Assembly: GCF_030407765.1 (NCBI RefSeq)
Contig: NZ_JASDCU010000008.1
Span: forward strand, 1 to 64,000
Origin: Microbacterium sp. APC 3901
Lineage (GTDB): Bacteria > Actinomycetota > Actinomycetes > Actinomycetales > Microbacteriaceae
Direction of reading: 5' to 3'
Length of the DNA: 64,000 nucleotides
Both the position numbers and the translations under genes were made by a program. The notes under the pieces were generated by a model that made no database searches, had not been told where the DNA came from, and was given only the letters and a program-made list of their open reading frames with translations. Below are positions 46,229 through 53,483 of this stretch, piece after piece (within the stretch, counting starts at the first letter, position 1; every line of letters begins with the position of its first letter).

Positions 46229-47263
46229 ATGGATCGCATCTTCACCGATGACGACCTGGCGGGGCTGTTCGATGACCACGCTTACGGGTTCGAGAGCTAT
46301 ACCGAGGCGGCACCGTCTGACGAGCTGATCGCCGAAGTCGAGGCGGAGCTCGGCTACCGCCTCCCCGCGGCATACATCGAGCTCTGCCGCACGGTCCGCA
46401 ACGGCGGCACGCTGGACCGCAGCTGCTTCCCGACTACCGGCGTGCACGTCTGGGCGGAGGACCACGTCGCCGTCGCCGGGCTGTACGCGATCGGACGAAC
46501 ATCGCACTACTCGCTCCTCGGCTCTATGGGATCGAGGTTCATGGAACAAGAGTGGGAGTACCCCGCCATCGGGGTCTACTTCGCCGCCACGCCAACGGCC
46601 GGCCACTCCGAGTTCGCCCTCGACTACCGGGAGTGCGGTCCGCAAGGTGAACCCGCGGTGGTCGTCGTCGATCAGGAGGACGAATACCGGGTGTCCTCTA
46701 TCGCGAAGGACTTCGCGACCTTCATCCGCGGTCTCGTGTCCGAGGAGGAGTTCCAGCCCGATCCGGAGGAGGAGCGGGCCGAGTACCTCGCGATCGTGAA
46801 CGAGGGATCCTTCTCGCCGATCGTGCAGCGCGGCATCGACGCCATCGCCGAAACCCTCCCAGATGCGGGGGCCGCCGTACGCGAGGTCGGTCGCCGGATC
46901 GTGGCGGACAAGGGATCCTTCTCTCTGCACGCGGACGCGAACTCCCACCTGATGTACGCGGCGATGTTCCTCTTGTACTCGACACTGACGACCGCTGGGT
47001 CGCGCGACGAGTTCATCGACGGGGATCCGGATGCCGTGGACTACTCCGTGCCGTGCTATCGCCTGATGCTCCCGGTCTCTTTTGTCGCGGATCGCTTCGG
47101 CTTCACGACAGGCGGGTGGGCGCGCGACTTCGTCGCCGACTGGTGGGATCAGTCGGTCGAGAACGGCTCGATCGTCGAGACGCCGGACGGCTTCCGATAC
47201 ACCGCGGATACCGGGGCCGGACTCGTGCGCATTCTGCGCATGCTCGCGAAGACGACCACCTGA
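46229..47263 (+). CDS. SMI1/KNR4-family protein (orphan immunity-type)
   Basis: A 344-residue protein. The first ~170 residues show the SMI1/KNR4 pattern: Ile-Ala-Glu-Val-Glu-Ala-Glu-Leu-Gly-Tyr-Arg-Leu-Pro-x-x-Tyr, a Gly-Gly loop, and Pro-Ala-Val-Val-Val-Val-Asp-Gln-Glu near residue 148, ending in an Ala-x-x-Phe-x-x-Phe-Ile-Arg-Gly-Leu helix. The remaining ~160 residues form a domain I do not recognise. SUKH-type proteins like this often give immunity to polymorphic toxins, but no toxin gene is adjacent. Codon use is a little less GC-biased than its neighbours, hinting at transfer. Confidence 0.8.
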   Translation: MDRIFTDDDLAGLFDDHAYGFESYTEAAPSDELIAEVEAELGYRLPAAYIELCRTVRNGGTLDRSCFPTTGVHVWAEDHVAVAGLYAIGRTSHYSLLGSMGSRFMEQEWEYPAIGVYFAATPTAGHSEFALDYRECGPQGEPAVVVVDQEDEYRVSSIAKDFATFIRGLVSEEEFQPDPEEERAEYLAIVNEGSFSPIVQRGIDAIAETLPDAGAAVREVGRRIVADKGSFSLHADANSHLMYAAMFLLYSTLTTAGSRDEFIDGDPDAVDYSVPCYRLMLPVSFVADRFGFTTGGWARDFVADWWDQSVENGSIVETPDGFRYTADTGAGLVRILRMLAKTTT

Positions 47264-47569
47264 ACTGGACCTCCCTCGCCGTTTCTCGAGCACCCCGAGC
47301 AGAGGGGGGCCCACCAGCCTCCACCAGAGATACAGGCGACACGCGACGACGCGAAGCAACTTCATCGACCACTATCGCAAGCCACCGGAGAGCTGAGCGG
47401 GCTCATCGCGGGGCCTACTCGCGAGGCTCGATATGTGGGATCTGGACCTGGTGAGATCTTTCAGCGCCCGTCCCATAGCTGAGAGCATCGTCAAGAACCA
47501 CGGTGTCAGACACTTCGGGATGGCGTTGAAGCTCCCGATCCTCGACCGCGGTCTCAGCCAGGGTCGAAG
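47264..47569. other. Gene-free stretch with a possible gene remnant
   Basis: 306 nt without a complete gene. On the minus strand, 47415-47569 reads open for ~51 codons and ends in a stop; it includes Thr-Ala-Val-Glu-Asp-Arg-Glu-Leu-Gln-Arg-His-Pro-Glu-Val and looks protein-like, with weak third-position GC. It has no start of its own (it directly follows the phosphotransferase stop in another frame). I read it as the tail of a lost gene, possibly displaced when the SMI1 gene arrived. No repeats or tRNA are seen here. Confidence 0.35.
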
Positions 47570-48457
47570 CTAGCTGTTCTTCCCCGCGTCGAGCTCGTCG
47601 GCGGTGCTCGCCCCCACGGCGAAGTACTCGGGTCGGTCGTCGCTCTGGGTCAGGAGAATCAGGGCGATGTACGCCGCCCACGCTCTCGCGCGAACCCAGG
47701 TGGCGTCGTCGTACCGAGATCCGGTCGCTCTGCGGAACACCTCGCGACCTCGGGCGTCGAAGAGCATCCACGACGAGGCGAGATCGTAGGCGGGGTCGCC
47801 GACCGTGACGTCGCCGAAGTCGATGAGCGCAGCGAGCGTGCCGTCCTCCACCAGCAGGTTGCCCGGGTGGAGATCGCCGTGGATCCAGACCTGCTCCGAG
47901 CCGGCCGACGCGGCGAGACCTGCGGCCCAGGCGTCGCGGAGCGACGTGCGGTGCCTGAACGCGTCGAGTCGAGGCCGTATCGCATCGTCTCGGGTGCTCA
48001 GGGCGCGTCCTCGCACCGGGTTGCGGGGAGCATCCGCAGGGGCCGTGGCGTGCAGCGCCCTCAGGGCGTCGGCGAGTCGTGGTGCCCACGCCGTGTTGTC
48101 CGATCGGGGGGAGGCGAGCGCTGTCGTTCCGGAGATCCAGGGGACGACCGACCAGGGTCGCGGAAACAGCTCGCTCGGTTCGCCGGAGATCAGCGGCACG
48201 GGGGTGCGGATGCCGATGGCCGCCAGCGCCGGACCGATCGAGGACAGCGCGCGCTGTTCATTCGTGATGAGCGGCACGGCGAGCTCGCGCCGCGGCAGCC
48301 GCACGAGCAGCTCCGATCCGAGCCTCCACATCGAGTTGTCCCAGCCGTCCGCGAACAGACTGAGTGGCAGACCGGCGAGATCAGGGCTGGTTCGCCGGAG
48401 AAGGTCGCGCACGCCGCTCTCGTCGAGCGAGTACTCGGCGGAGGGGGAGTCCGCCAC
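47570..48457 (-). CDS. Aminoglycoside phosphotransferase-family kinase
   Basis: A 295-residue APH-fold protein. The catalytic loop His-Gly-Asp-Leu-His-Pro-Gly-Asn-Leu-Leu-Val and the metal motif Ile-Asp-Phe-Gly-Asp are intact, as are Gly-Trp-Asp-Asn and Pro-Arg near the N-terminus. Such kinases phosphorylate aminoglycosides, macrolides or small metabolites; the large Ser/Pro-rich middle does not allow a drug to be named. The GTG at 48457 is 2 nt after the stop of the MBL gene, so the two are co-transcribed. Confidence 0.83.
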   Translation of the reverse strand: MADSPSAEYSLDESGVRDLLRRTSPDLAGLPLSLFADGWDNSMWRLGSELLVRLPRRELAVPLITNEQRALSSIGPALAAIGIRTPVPLISGEPSELFPRPWSVVPWISGTTALASPRSDNTAWAPRLADALRALHATAPADAPRNPVRGRALSTRDDAIRPRLDAFRHRTSLRDAWAAGLAASAGSEQVWIHGDLHPGNLLVEDGTLAALIDFGDVTVGDPAYDLASSWMLFDARGREVFRRATGSRYDDATWVRARAWAAYIALILLTQSDDRPEYFAVGASTADELDAGKNS

Positions 48458-48459
48458 GG

Positions 48460-49098
48460 TCAGATGTCGAGCGAGTCGCCCGGTTCGAGGACCGAGAACT
48501 CTCCGCCGCCCTGCTCGGTCGCCCACTGCAGTCGCTGGCGGTGCATCGTCTTGCCTGCGACCGAGAGGGTCATGTCGTGAGTGCCGAAAGCCCGACGCGG
48601 GCGCACCGCGAGGACGTAGTCCATGGCCTCGCCGATCTTCAGCCACGGTGCCCCGAGCGGAGCGGCGAGCGTGCCGACCTCGACCCCCTCGGGAACCGCG
48701 TAGGAGTCGCCGGGGTAGTAGAAGGCGTCGTTGACCAGTACGCCCACGTTCTCGACCGTGGGCAGCGACGAGTGGATCACTTCGTGCGTGCCACCGAAGA
48801 AGCGGAGCGTGAAGGCGCCGACCTCGACGGTCTCTCCCGGAGCGACCTCTGAGATGTCGTAGCCCTCGGCCGCACGGGCGACGCCGGCAGGAGCGTAGAT
48901 CGGAGTGCCGGGGGCTGCCCGGAGGATCCGATCCAGGTGCTCGGGTGTCCAGTGGTCGGGGTGCTCGTGGGTGATCACCACGGCGACGAGACCCGAGAGA
49001 TCGTTCAGGGGAGCGGTGAACGAACCGGGATCGATCAGGAGGGTGTCATCGCCCTGCTGGATGCGAAGAGCGGCATGTTCGAATTTCGTGATGCGCAT
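48460..49098 (-). CDS. MBL-fold metal-dependent hydrolase
   Basis: A 212-residue metallo-beta-lactamase-fold protein of the UlaG/YtnP-like type. The zinc motif is His-Glu-His-Pro-Asp-His near residue 56, with His in Gly-Gly-Thr-His-Glu-Val, Asp in Pro-Gly-Asp-Ser and a final Gly-Thr-His-Asp. No signal peptide. The ATG at 49098 starts the family's usual Met-Arg-Ile-Thr-Lys-Phe-Glu-His-Ala strand. It is the first gene of a unit with the phosphotransferase. The substrate is unknown. Confidence 0.85.
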   Translation of the reverse strand: MRITKFEHAALRIQQGDDTLLIDPGSFTAPLNDLSGLVAVVITHEHPDHWTPEHLDRILRAAPGTPIYAPAGVARAAEGYDISEVAPGETVEVGAFTLRFFGGTHEVIHSSLPTVENVGVLVNDAFYYPGDSYAVPEGVEVGTLAAPLGAPWLKIGEAMDYVLAVRPRRAFGTHDMTLSVAGKTMHRQRLQWATEQGGGEFSVLEPGDSLDI

Positions 49099-49251
49099 GA
49101 GGTGAGTCAACTCCTTCGCAGCCTCTCTGGCAAACCGCCGAGCCAGCGCGCCACGCCCGGGAATCGACGAGGGCTCGGCTCGATTTGGCGGCGCGAGAAT
49201 CGTCATGGCATACTTGTTGAGTTGTCGCGGCACGGAAACGTTCCGCCAGAC

Positions 49252-49324
49252 GGCCCCATCGTATAGCGGCCTAGTACGCTGCCCTCTCACGGCGGTAACG
49301 CGGGTTCGAATCCCGCTGGGGTCA
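49252..49324 (+). tRNA. tRNA-Glu (anticodon CTC)
   Basis: A 73-nt cloverleaf: acceptor GGCCCCA/TGGGGTC, anticodon loop CCCTCTCAC region with anticodon CTC, T arm GCGGG-TTCGAAT-CCCGC, discriminator A. A terminator follows 7 nt later. Confidence 0.93.
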
Positions 49325-49331
49325 CAACAAG

Positions 49332-49361
49332 CGAAAGCCCTCGGTTCTCCGAGGGCTTTCG
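49332..49361 (+). terminator. Terminator after tRNA-Glu
   Basis: CGAAAGCCCTCGG-TTCT-CCGAGGGCTTTCG, a perfect 13-bp stem with a tetraloop, in line with the tRNA. Confidence 0.88.
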
Positions 49362-49418
49362 TCGTTCCGGAGGTGTTCCTCGGCCGGGCCGCCGCGCTCG
49401 GCGGCAGCCCTACCGAGG

Positions 49419-50507
49419 TCAGTCCGCGTTCGAGCTCGCACTCGTGGCCGCGGCGCGACGGGAGCGGCGCGATCGGCGCACGATCCACACGATCAGCACC
49501 ACCACGCCGGCAAGGGCGAGCCACGGCAGGGTGAAACCGACGGCGACCACGAGCGCGTTCATCGAGGCCACGAGGCCGTTCCAGCCGGCGAGGAGCCCAT
49601 CCGAGAACCCGGCGGGGTCGGCGGCGGTCGCGGCGGCGGTGCGAGTCAGCTGAACCGTGAGACTCGACATCGCGACCTGATCCTCGAGCGACGCCAGCTG
49701 CTGCTCGTACGACTCGAGCTGCCCCTGGCGTTCCGTGAGCGCGACCTCCGCCTCGATGAGCTCCGAGACGGTGCCCGTCTGAGACATCAGCTCGCTGAGT
49801 CGCTGGACAGATGCTCTGGTCGCGTCGATGCGAGCGCGCAGGTCGATCGCGGTCGCGGTCACATCCTGCTGCGAGATCGACGAGGAGACCACGTCTCCTG
49901 AGTCGGCCAGTTCGTCGATGACCGCGGGGAGGTCGGCCGAAGGCACTCGGATGCTGATCCAGCCGTAGCCGGAGTCCGCCGGCGCAGGGGCGGAGGTGTC
50001 GTCGACGACGACGCTTCTGCCGATCTCGGTGCTTTCGACGTAGCCGCCGCGCGACTCGGCCAGTGCGCCGATCATGTCGGCGGCGTCCGCGATGTCCTTC
50101 ACCTCCACCGTCGCGGTCGCGGTCGCGATGATCTCGCGATCAGCCACCGCGGAATCTCCGGCCGCCGGTGCAGACTCGGCCGTGTCCGTCGCAGTCGACG
50201 GTGCGCTCTGATCCGCGGCGCCCGAGCGGGACTCCTCCGTGACGAGCATGTCTCCGCCCTCGGCCGTGCTCGTCGCCGAACCGCCGACCGCGGTGAGGAT
50301 CGGGGGAGTGACGAGGACACCGATGACGAACGCGGCGGCGATCCCGGCGCCGGTCAGCCACCGACGCCGGCGGTTTCGAGCCCCTGCCGAGGCGGGCGCC
50401 TGTCGTGGCCGTTCGGCGGCGATGTCGTCGAACACGGCTGTCTCGATGCGGGCCACTGCGGCATCGGTGAGCTCCGGCAGCTGCTCGGTGCTGGGGTTGT
50501 CGTTCAT
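49419..50507 (-). CDS. DUF4349 membrane protein, candidate anti-sigma factor
   Basis: A 362-residue protein with a 49-residue soluble N-terminus, one transmembrane helix (about residues 50-72), a large extracellular part with the DUF4349 signature (Ala-Thr-Val-Glu-Val-Lys-Asp-Ile, Arg-Gly-Gly-Tyr-Val-Glu-Ser, and a coiled coil around 215-275 containing Leu-Thr-Glu-Arg-Gln-Gly-Gln-Leu-Glu), and a second helix near 320-342 followed by a basic tail. Its ATG overlaps the sigma-factor stop by 4 nt. The soluble N-tail plus TM layout is that of an anti-sigma factor, so it may hold the sigma factor at the membrane; this is an inference. Confidence 0.82.
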   Translation of the reverse strand: MNDNPSTEQLPELTDAAVARIETAVFDDIAAERPRQAPASAGARNRRRRWLTGAGIAAAFVIGVLVTPPILTAVGGSATSTAEGGDMLVTEESRSGAADQSAPSTATDTAESAPAAGDSAVADREIIATATATVEVKDIADAADMIGALAESRGGYVESTEIGRSVVVDDTSAPAPADSGYGWISIRVPSADLPAVIDELADSGDVVSSSISQQDVTATAIDLRARIDATRASVQRLSELMSQTGTVSELIEAEVALTERQGQLESYEQQLASLEDQVAMSSLTVQLTRTAAATAADPAGFSDGLLAGWNGLVASMNALVVAVGFTLPWLALAGVVVLIVWIVRRSRRSRRAAATSASSNAD

Positions 50508-51061
50508 GCGTCGCTCGCTTCCTTCAAGGCACCGCGCAGTCGGGTGCGGACTCGAGAGAGACGGTTCCGGACGATCGCATGGCTCACGCCGAGCTCCTCG
50601 GCCGCGGCCTGGTAGGCATAGCCTTCGGCGGCGCAGAGCCGGAAGATCTCGCGGTCGAGGTCGCTCAGCGTGCCGACCTCGACCGCGATCCGCTCCGCGA
50701 GGTCTGCGGTGATCACCTGCTCCTCGACGCTGATCGTCGAGGGCAGAGCCTCATCCGCCGCATCCGTCGTGTGGGCCTGGTCTCGCCGGCGCTGACGAAG
50801 GCGATTCGCTGCCTGGAAACGGCAGATCGTGGCGAGCCACGGGAGGATCGACTCCCCCTGCAGTTCGAAGCCCGGCAGCTTCCGCCATGCTGTGACGAAG
50901 GTCTCCTGCGTCACGTCCTCGGCATCCCCGGGGGAGCCGAGCATGCCGTGTGCGATCCAGTAGACCGGGCGGACATACGAGCGGTAGAGCTCACGGAAGG
51001 CGCTCTCATCACCCGCCGCGGCCTGTGCCGCCACTCTCTGATCACTCGTCTGCACTGGCAT
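50504..51061 (-). CDS. ECF-type RNA polymerase sigma factor
   Basis: A 185-residue sigma-70 family factor with only regions 2 and 4. Region 2 shows Gly-Asp-Ala-Glu-Asp-Val-Thr-Gln-Glu-Thr-Phe-Val-Thr-Ala-Trp and Pro-Trp-Leu-Ala-Thr-Ile-Cys-Arg; region 4 the helix-turn-helix Tyr-Ala-Tyr-Gln-Ala-Ala-Ala-Glu-Glu-Leu-Gly-Val-Ser. It directs transcription of a small stress or envelope regulon. It is co-translated with the DUF4349 protein (4-nt overlap), the usual arrangement of an ECF sigma factor and its membrane regulator. Confidence 0.9.
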   Translation of the reverse strand: MPVQTSDQRVAAQAAAGDESAFRELYRSYVRPVYWIAHGMLGSPGDAEDVTQETFVTAWRKLPGFELQGESILPWLATICRFQAANRLRQRRRDQAHTTDAADEALPSTISVEEQVITADLAERIAVEVGTLSDLDREIFRLCAAEGYAYQAAAEELGVSHAIVRNRLSRVRTRLRGALKEASDA

Positions 51062-51184
51062 CCCGATTCCGTTCGGTGTCTCTCACCTGGAGAGTGTCGG
51101 AGGATGCCCCATCGTCTCAGATCAGTGCGCGGTCATGAAGAGGATCACCACCACGGCCCCGTCGCTCCGCTAGCATTGCTGACG

Positions 51185-51306
51185 CGAGAGGGAGTATCCC
51201 GCAAGCGCACCCACCGTCATCACGAGCACCGTCATCGCTGCTCCGGTCGTGCGGCGCACTCTGTGCGTGGGAGAGACTTTCGGCGTTCTCCCTACCCTCC
51301 GAAAGG
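51185..51306 (+). ncRNA. yybP-ykoY (manganese) riboswitch
   Basis: Upstream of terC lie the two conserved blocks of this class: GGGAGTA (about 51190-51196) and GGGAGAGACTTT (51269-51280), joined by a GC-rich paired region with CCGTCATCACGAG. A TAGCAT -10 box at 51171-51176 places the start near 51183. CTTTCGG (51277-51283) is complementary to CCGAAAG (51299-51305), which overlaps the terC Shine-Dalgarno GAAAGG, so Mn binding could free translation. Confidence 0.8.
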
Positions 51307-51318
51307 TGCTGTACGCCC

Positions 51319-52323
51319 TTGGAAATCCCCGTCTGGTTCGAGATCACCTCGATGATCGTCCTCTCGATCATCCTGATCGGCGACCTGCTTCTCATCCGTC
51401 TCCGTCCCCACATCCCCTCGACCAAGGAGTCGACGCTGTGGGTCGTGTTCTATGTCGCCCTCGCGCTGCTCTTCGCGGTGCTCCTCGGGAGCGTGTCCGG
51501 CTGGCGCAACGCGGGCGACTTCATCACCGGCTGGGCGCTCGAATACAGCCTGTCCATCGACAACCTGTTCGTCTTCGTGCTGATCATGGCTCAGTTCGCG
51601 GTCCCGCGACGCCTGCAGCAGCAGGTGCTGATGGTCGGCATCATCATCGCGCTCGTCCTGCGCGGTGCGTTCATCCTCGTCGGCGTGGCGATCGTCGAGA
51701 ACTTCTCGCCGATCTTCTATGTCTTCGGTGCGTTCCTCATCTACACCGCGATCAAGCAGGCGATGCCCGAGGGCGAGCACGAAGACGATGTGAAGAAGGA
51801 GAACTTCATCGTGCGCCTGCTGAGGCGCCGGATCGACATCAGTGAGACCTACGACGGATCGAAGCTGCGCACGACCGTCGACGGCAAGCGCATGTGGACC
51901 CCGATGGTGATCGTCTTCATCACGATCGGTGTGACCGACCTGATCTTCGCGATCGACTCGATCCCCGCGATCTTCGAGATCACCACGAACGGGTTCCTCG
52001 TCTTCGCCGCGAACATCTTCGCGCTCATGGGGCTGCGCCAGCTCTACTTCCTGCTCGGCGACCTGCTCGACCGCCTGCGCTACCTGCATTACGGCATCGC
52101 CGTGATCCTCGGATTCATCGGCATCAAGCTGATCCTGCACGCTCTGCACGAGAACGAGCTGCCCTTCATCAATGGCGGCGAGCACGTCGAGTGGGTGCCC
52201 GACATCGACAACATGGTGTCGCTGGGGGTCATCGTCGTGTCGATGACCGTCGCCACGGTCGCCAGCCTCATCGCTTCGTCGCGGGAGAAGTCGGCGGCGA
52301 AGAAGGCACTGAACGTCGAGTGA
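51319..52323 (+). CDS. TerC-family membrane protein (Mn/metal exporter type)
   Basis: A 334-residue integral membrane protein with about nine helices. The TerC signatures are Leu-Glu-Tyr-Ser-Leu-Ser-Ile-Asp-Asn-Leu-Phe-Val-Phe and Thr-Asp-Leu-Ile-Phe-Ala-Ile-Asp-Ser-Ile-Pro-Ala; the acidic residues in these are the probable metal site. Relatives (Alx/MntX, YkoY) export manganese. It appears to start at a TTG (51319) with GAAAGG 12 nt upstream; ATG at 51352 would cut into the first helix. The riboswitch-like leader just ahead supports a role in Mn homeostasis. Confidence 0.9.
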   Translation: MEIPVWFEITSMIVLSIILIGDLLLIRLRPHIPSTKESTLWVVFYVALALLFAVLLGSVSGWRNAGDFITGWALEYSLSIDNLFVFVLIMAQFAVPRRLQQQVLMVGIIIALVLRGAFILVGVAIVENFSPIFYVFGAFLIYTAIKQAMPEGEHEDDVKKENFIVRLLRRRIDISETYDGSKLRTTVDGKRMWTPMVIVFITIGVTDLIFAIDSIPAIFEITTNGFLVFAANIFALMGLRQLYFLLGDLLDRLRYLHYGIAVILGFIGIKLILHALHENELPFINGGEHVEWVPDIDNMVSLGVIVVSMTVATVASLIASSREKSAAKKALNVE

Positions 52324-52334
52324 TCGCAGCCCGC

Positions 52335-52928
52335 TCACTCGGCTGACCAGAGGAGCTCCGCTTCGAGGGTGAGATCGATGACCTGGCCGAGCAGGGCTCC
52401 GAGTGAGTTGGACTGCAGCAGGGCGTACTGGTCGTACTCGCCCAACGGTGCGATCGCCGCGAGCTGCCAGGCCGCGGCGAGCGGGTCGTCCGACAGCTCG
52501 GTGTCGGCTCCCCACGGCGAATCCACGCGCGCGAGGACCCGACGCACGATCGCCTCGGCTTCGGTACGCAGTGGCGTGAGGGCGTCGTGCCACGTCAGTT
52601 CAGGCAGCCGCGTGATCTCCGCTCGAGGATGGGGCGCGTCGTCGAGCCACTGATCGACCGTGAAGCGGGCTGTCCCGACCGCGAGAGTGTGCAGCACCTC
52701 GGCGTCCGCCGCTACGCTCACCAGCCGAGCCATCGTGCCGAACCTGCTGCGCCGATCGCCGCCGCCGACCTCGTGCCCTCGCTCGATGAGCACGACGCCG
52801 AACTGCGGGTCGTCGTCGTCGAGCAGGTGCCCGATCATCGTGAGATACCTCGGCTCGAAGACGCGGAGCGGAAGCGGGGTGTAGGGAAAGAGAACCGACC
52901 CGAGCGGGAACATCGGTATTTCAGCCAT
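52335..52928 (-). CDS. LON peptidase substrate-binding (N-terminal) domain protein
   Basis: A 197-residue stand-alone LonN domain: Ile-Pro-Met-Phe-Pro-Leu-Gly-Ser-Val-Leu-Phe-Pro and Pro-Leu-Arg-Val-Phe-Glu-Pro-Arg-Tyr at the start are diagnostic, followed by Phe-Gly-Val-Val-Leu-Ile-Glu-Arg-Gly. The ATPase and protease domains of Lon are absent. Such proteins are widespread, perhaps adaptors, with no assigned activity. It diverges from the DUF427 gene with a 36-nt gap. Confidence 0.88.
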   Translation of the reverse strand: MAEIPMFPLGSVLFPYTPLPLRVFEPRYLTMIGHLLDDDDPQFGVVLIERGHEVGGGDRRSRFGTMARLVSVAADAEVLHTLAVGTARFTVDQWLDDAPHPRAEITRLPELTWHDALTPLRTEAEAIVRRVLARVDSPWGADTELSDDPLAAAWQLAAIAPLGEYDQYALLQSNSLGALLGQVIDLTLEAELLWSAE

Positions 52929-52964
52929 GACCCCAGTCAACACCGCGCGACGTACAGTGAACAG

Positions 52965-53462
52965 ATGCGCAGACCTCAGCCCATCGCCCCTTCGCCCGGA
53001 CAGGAATCCGTGTGGGACTATCCGCGGCCACCGCGGGTCGAGCAGGTGCCCGAGCGCATCACGATCCGTCTCGGCGGCGATCTCATCGCCGATACGCGCG
53101 ATGCCGTGCGGGTCCTCGAGACGAGTCACCCTCCCGTGTACTATCTGCCGATCGCCGACTTCGTCGAGGGCGCGCTCTCGGATGCCTCTGGTTCGTCGTT
53201 CTGCGAGTTCAAGGGCGCTGCGCGATATCTCGACGTGCGCGGCGGAGGTGTGGTGGCCGCCGGTGCGGCATGGAACTACCCGCATCCGTCGCCCGGTTTC
53301 GAGGTGTTGAGCGACCGAGTGGCCGTGTACGCGGCGCCGATGGACGAGTGCACCGTCGGTGGCGAGATCGTCGTTCCACAGCCGGGCGGGTTCTACGGCG
53401 GCTGGGTGACATCGTCCGTCGTAGGGCCGTTCAAGGGCGTGCCGGGATCCATGGGCTGGTGA
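52965..53462 (+). CDS. DUF427 domain protein
   Basis: A 165-residue protein with the DUF427 pattern: Val-Trp-Asp-Tyr-Pro-Arg-Pro-Pro near the start, Thr-Arg-Asp-Ala-Val-Arg-Val-Leu-Glu-Thr-Ser-His-Pro-Pro-Val-Tyr-Tyr-Leu-Pro, Phe-Cys-Glu-Phe-Lys-Gly-Ala-Ala and a C-terminal Gly-Gly-Phe-Tyr-Gly-Gly-Trp. The biochemical function of DUF427 is not known to me. It is a complete gene between divergent and convergent neighbours. Confidence 0.85.
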   Translation: MRRPQPIAPSPGQESVWDYPRPPRVEQVPERITIRLGGDLIADTRDAVRVLETSHPPVYYLPIADFVEGALSDASGSSFCEFKGAARYLDVRGGGVVAAGAAWNYPHPSPGFEVLSDRVAVYAAPMDECTVGGEIVVPQPGGFYGGWVTSSVVGPFKGVPGSMGW

Positions 53463-53483
53463 CGCAGACTTAGCCCCAGCGCG

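Noticed and set aside
47415..48089. Long minus-strand frame overlapping the phosphotransferase as a full gene
   Set aside because: Most of it is a shadow of the APH gene; only the last ~51 codons outside that gene look protein-like, so it is reported as a possible remnant.
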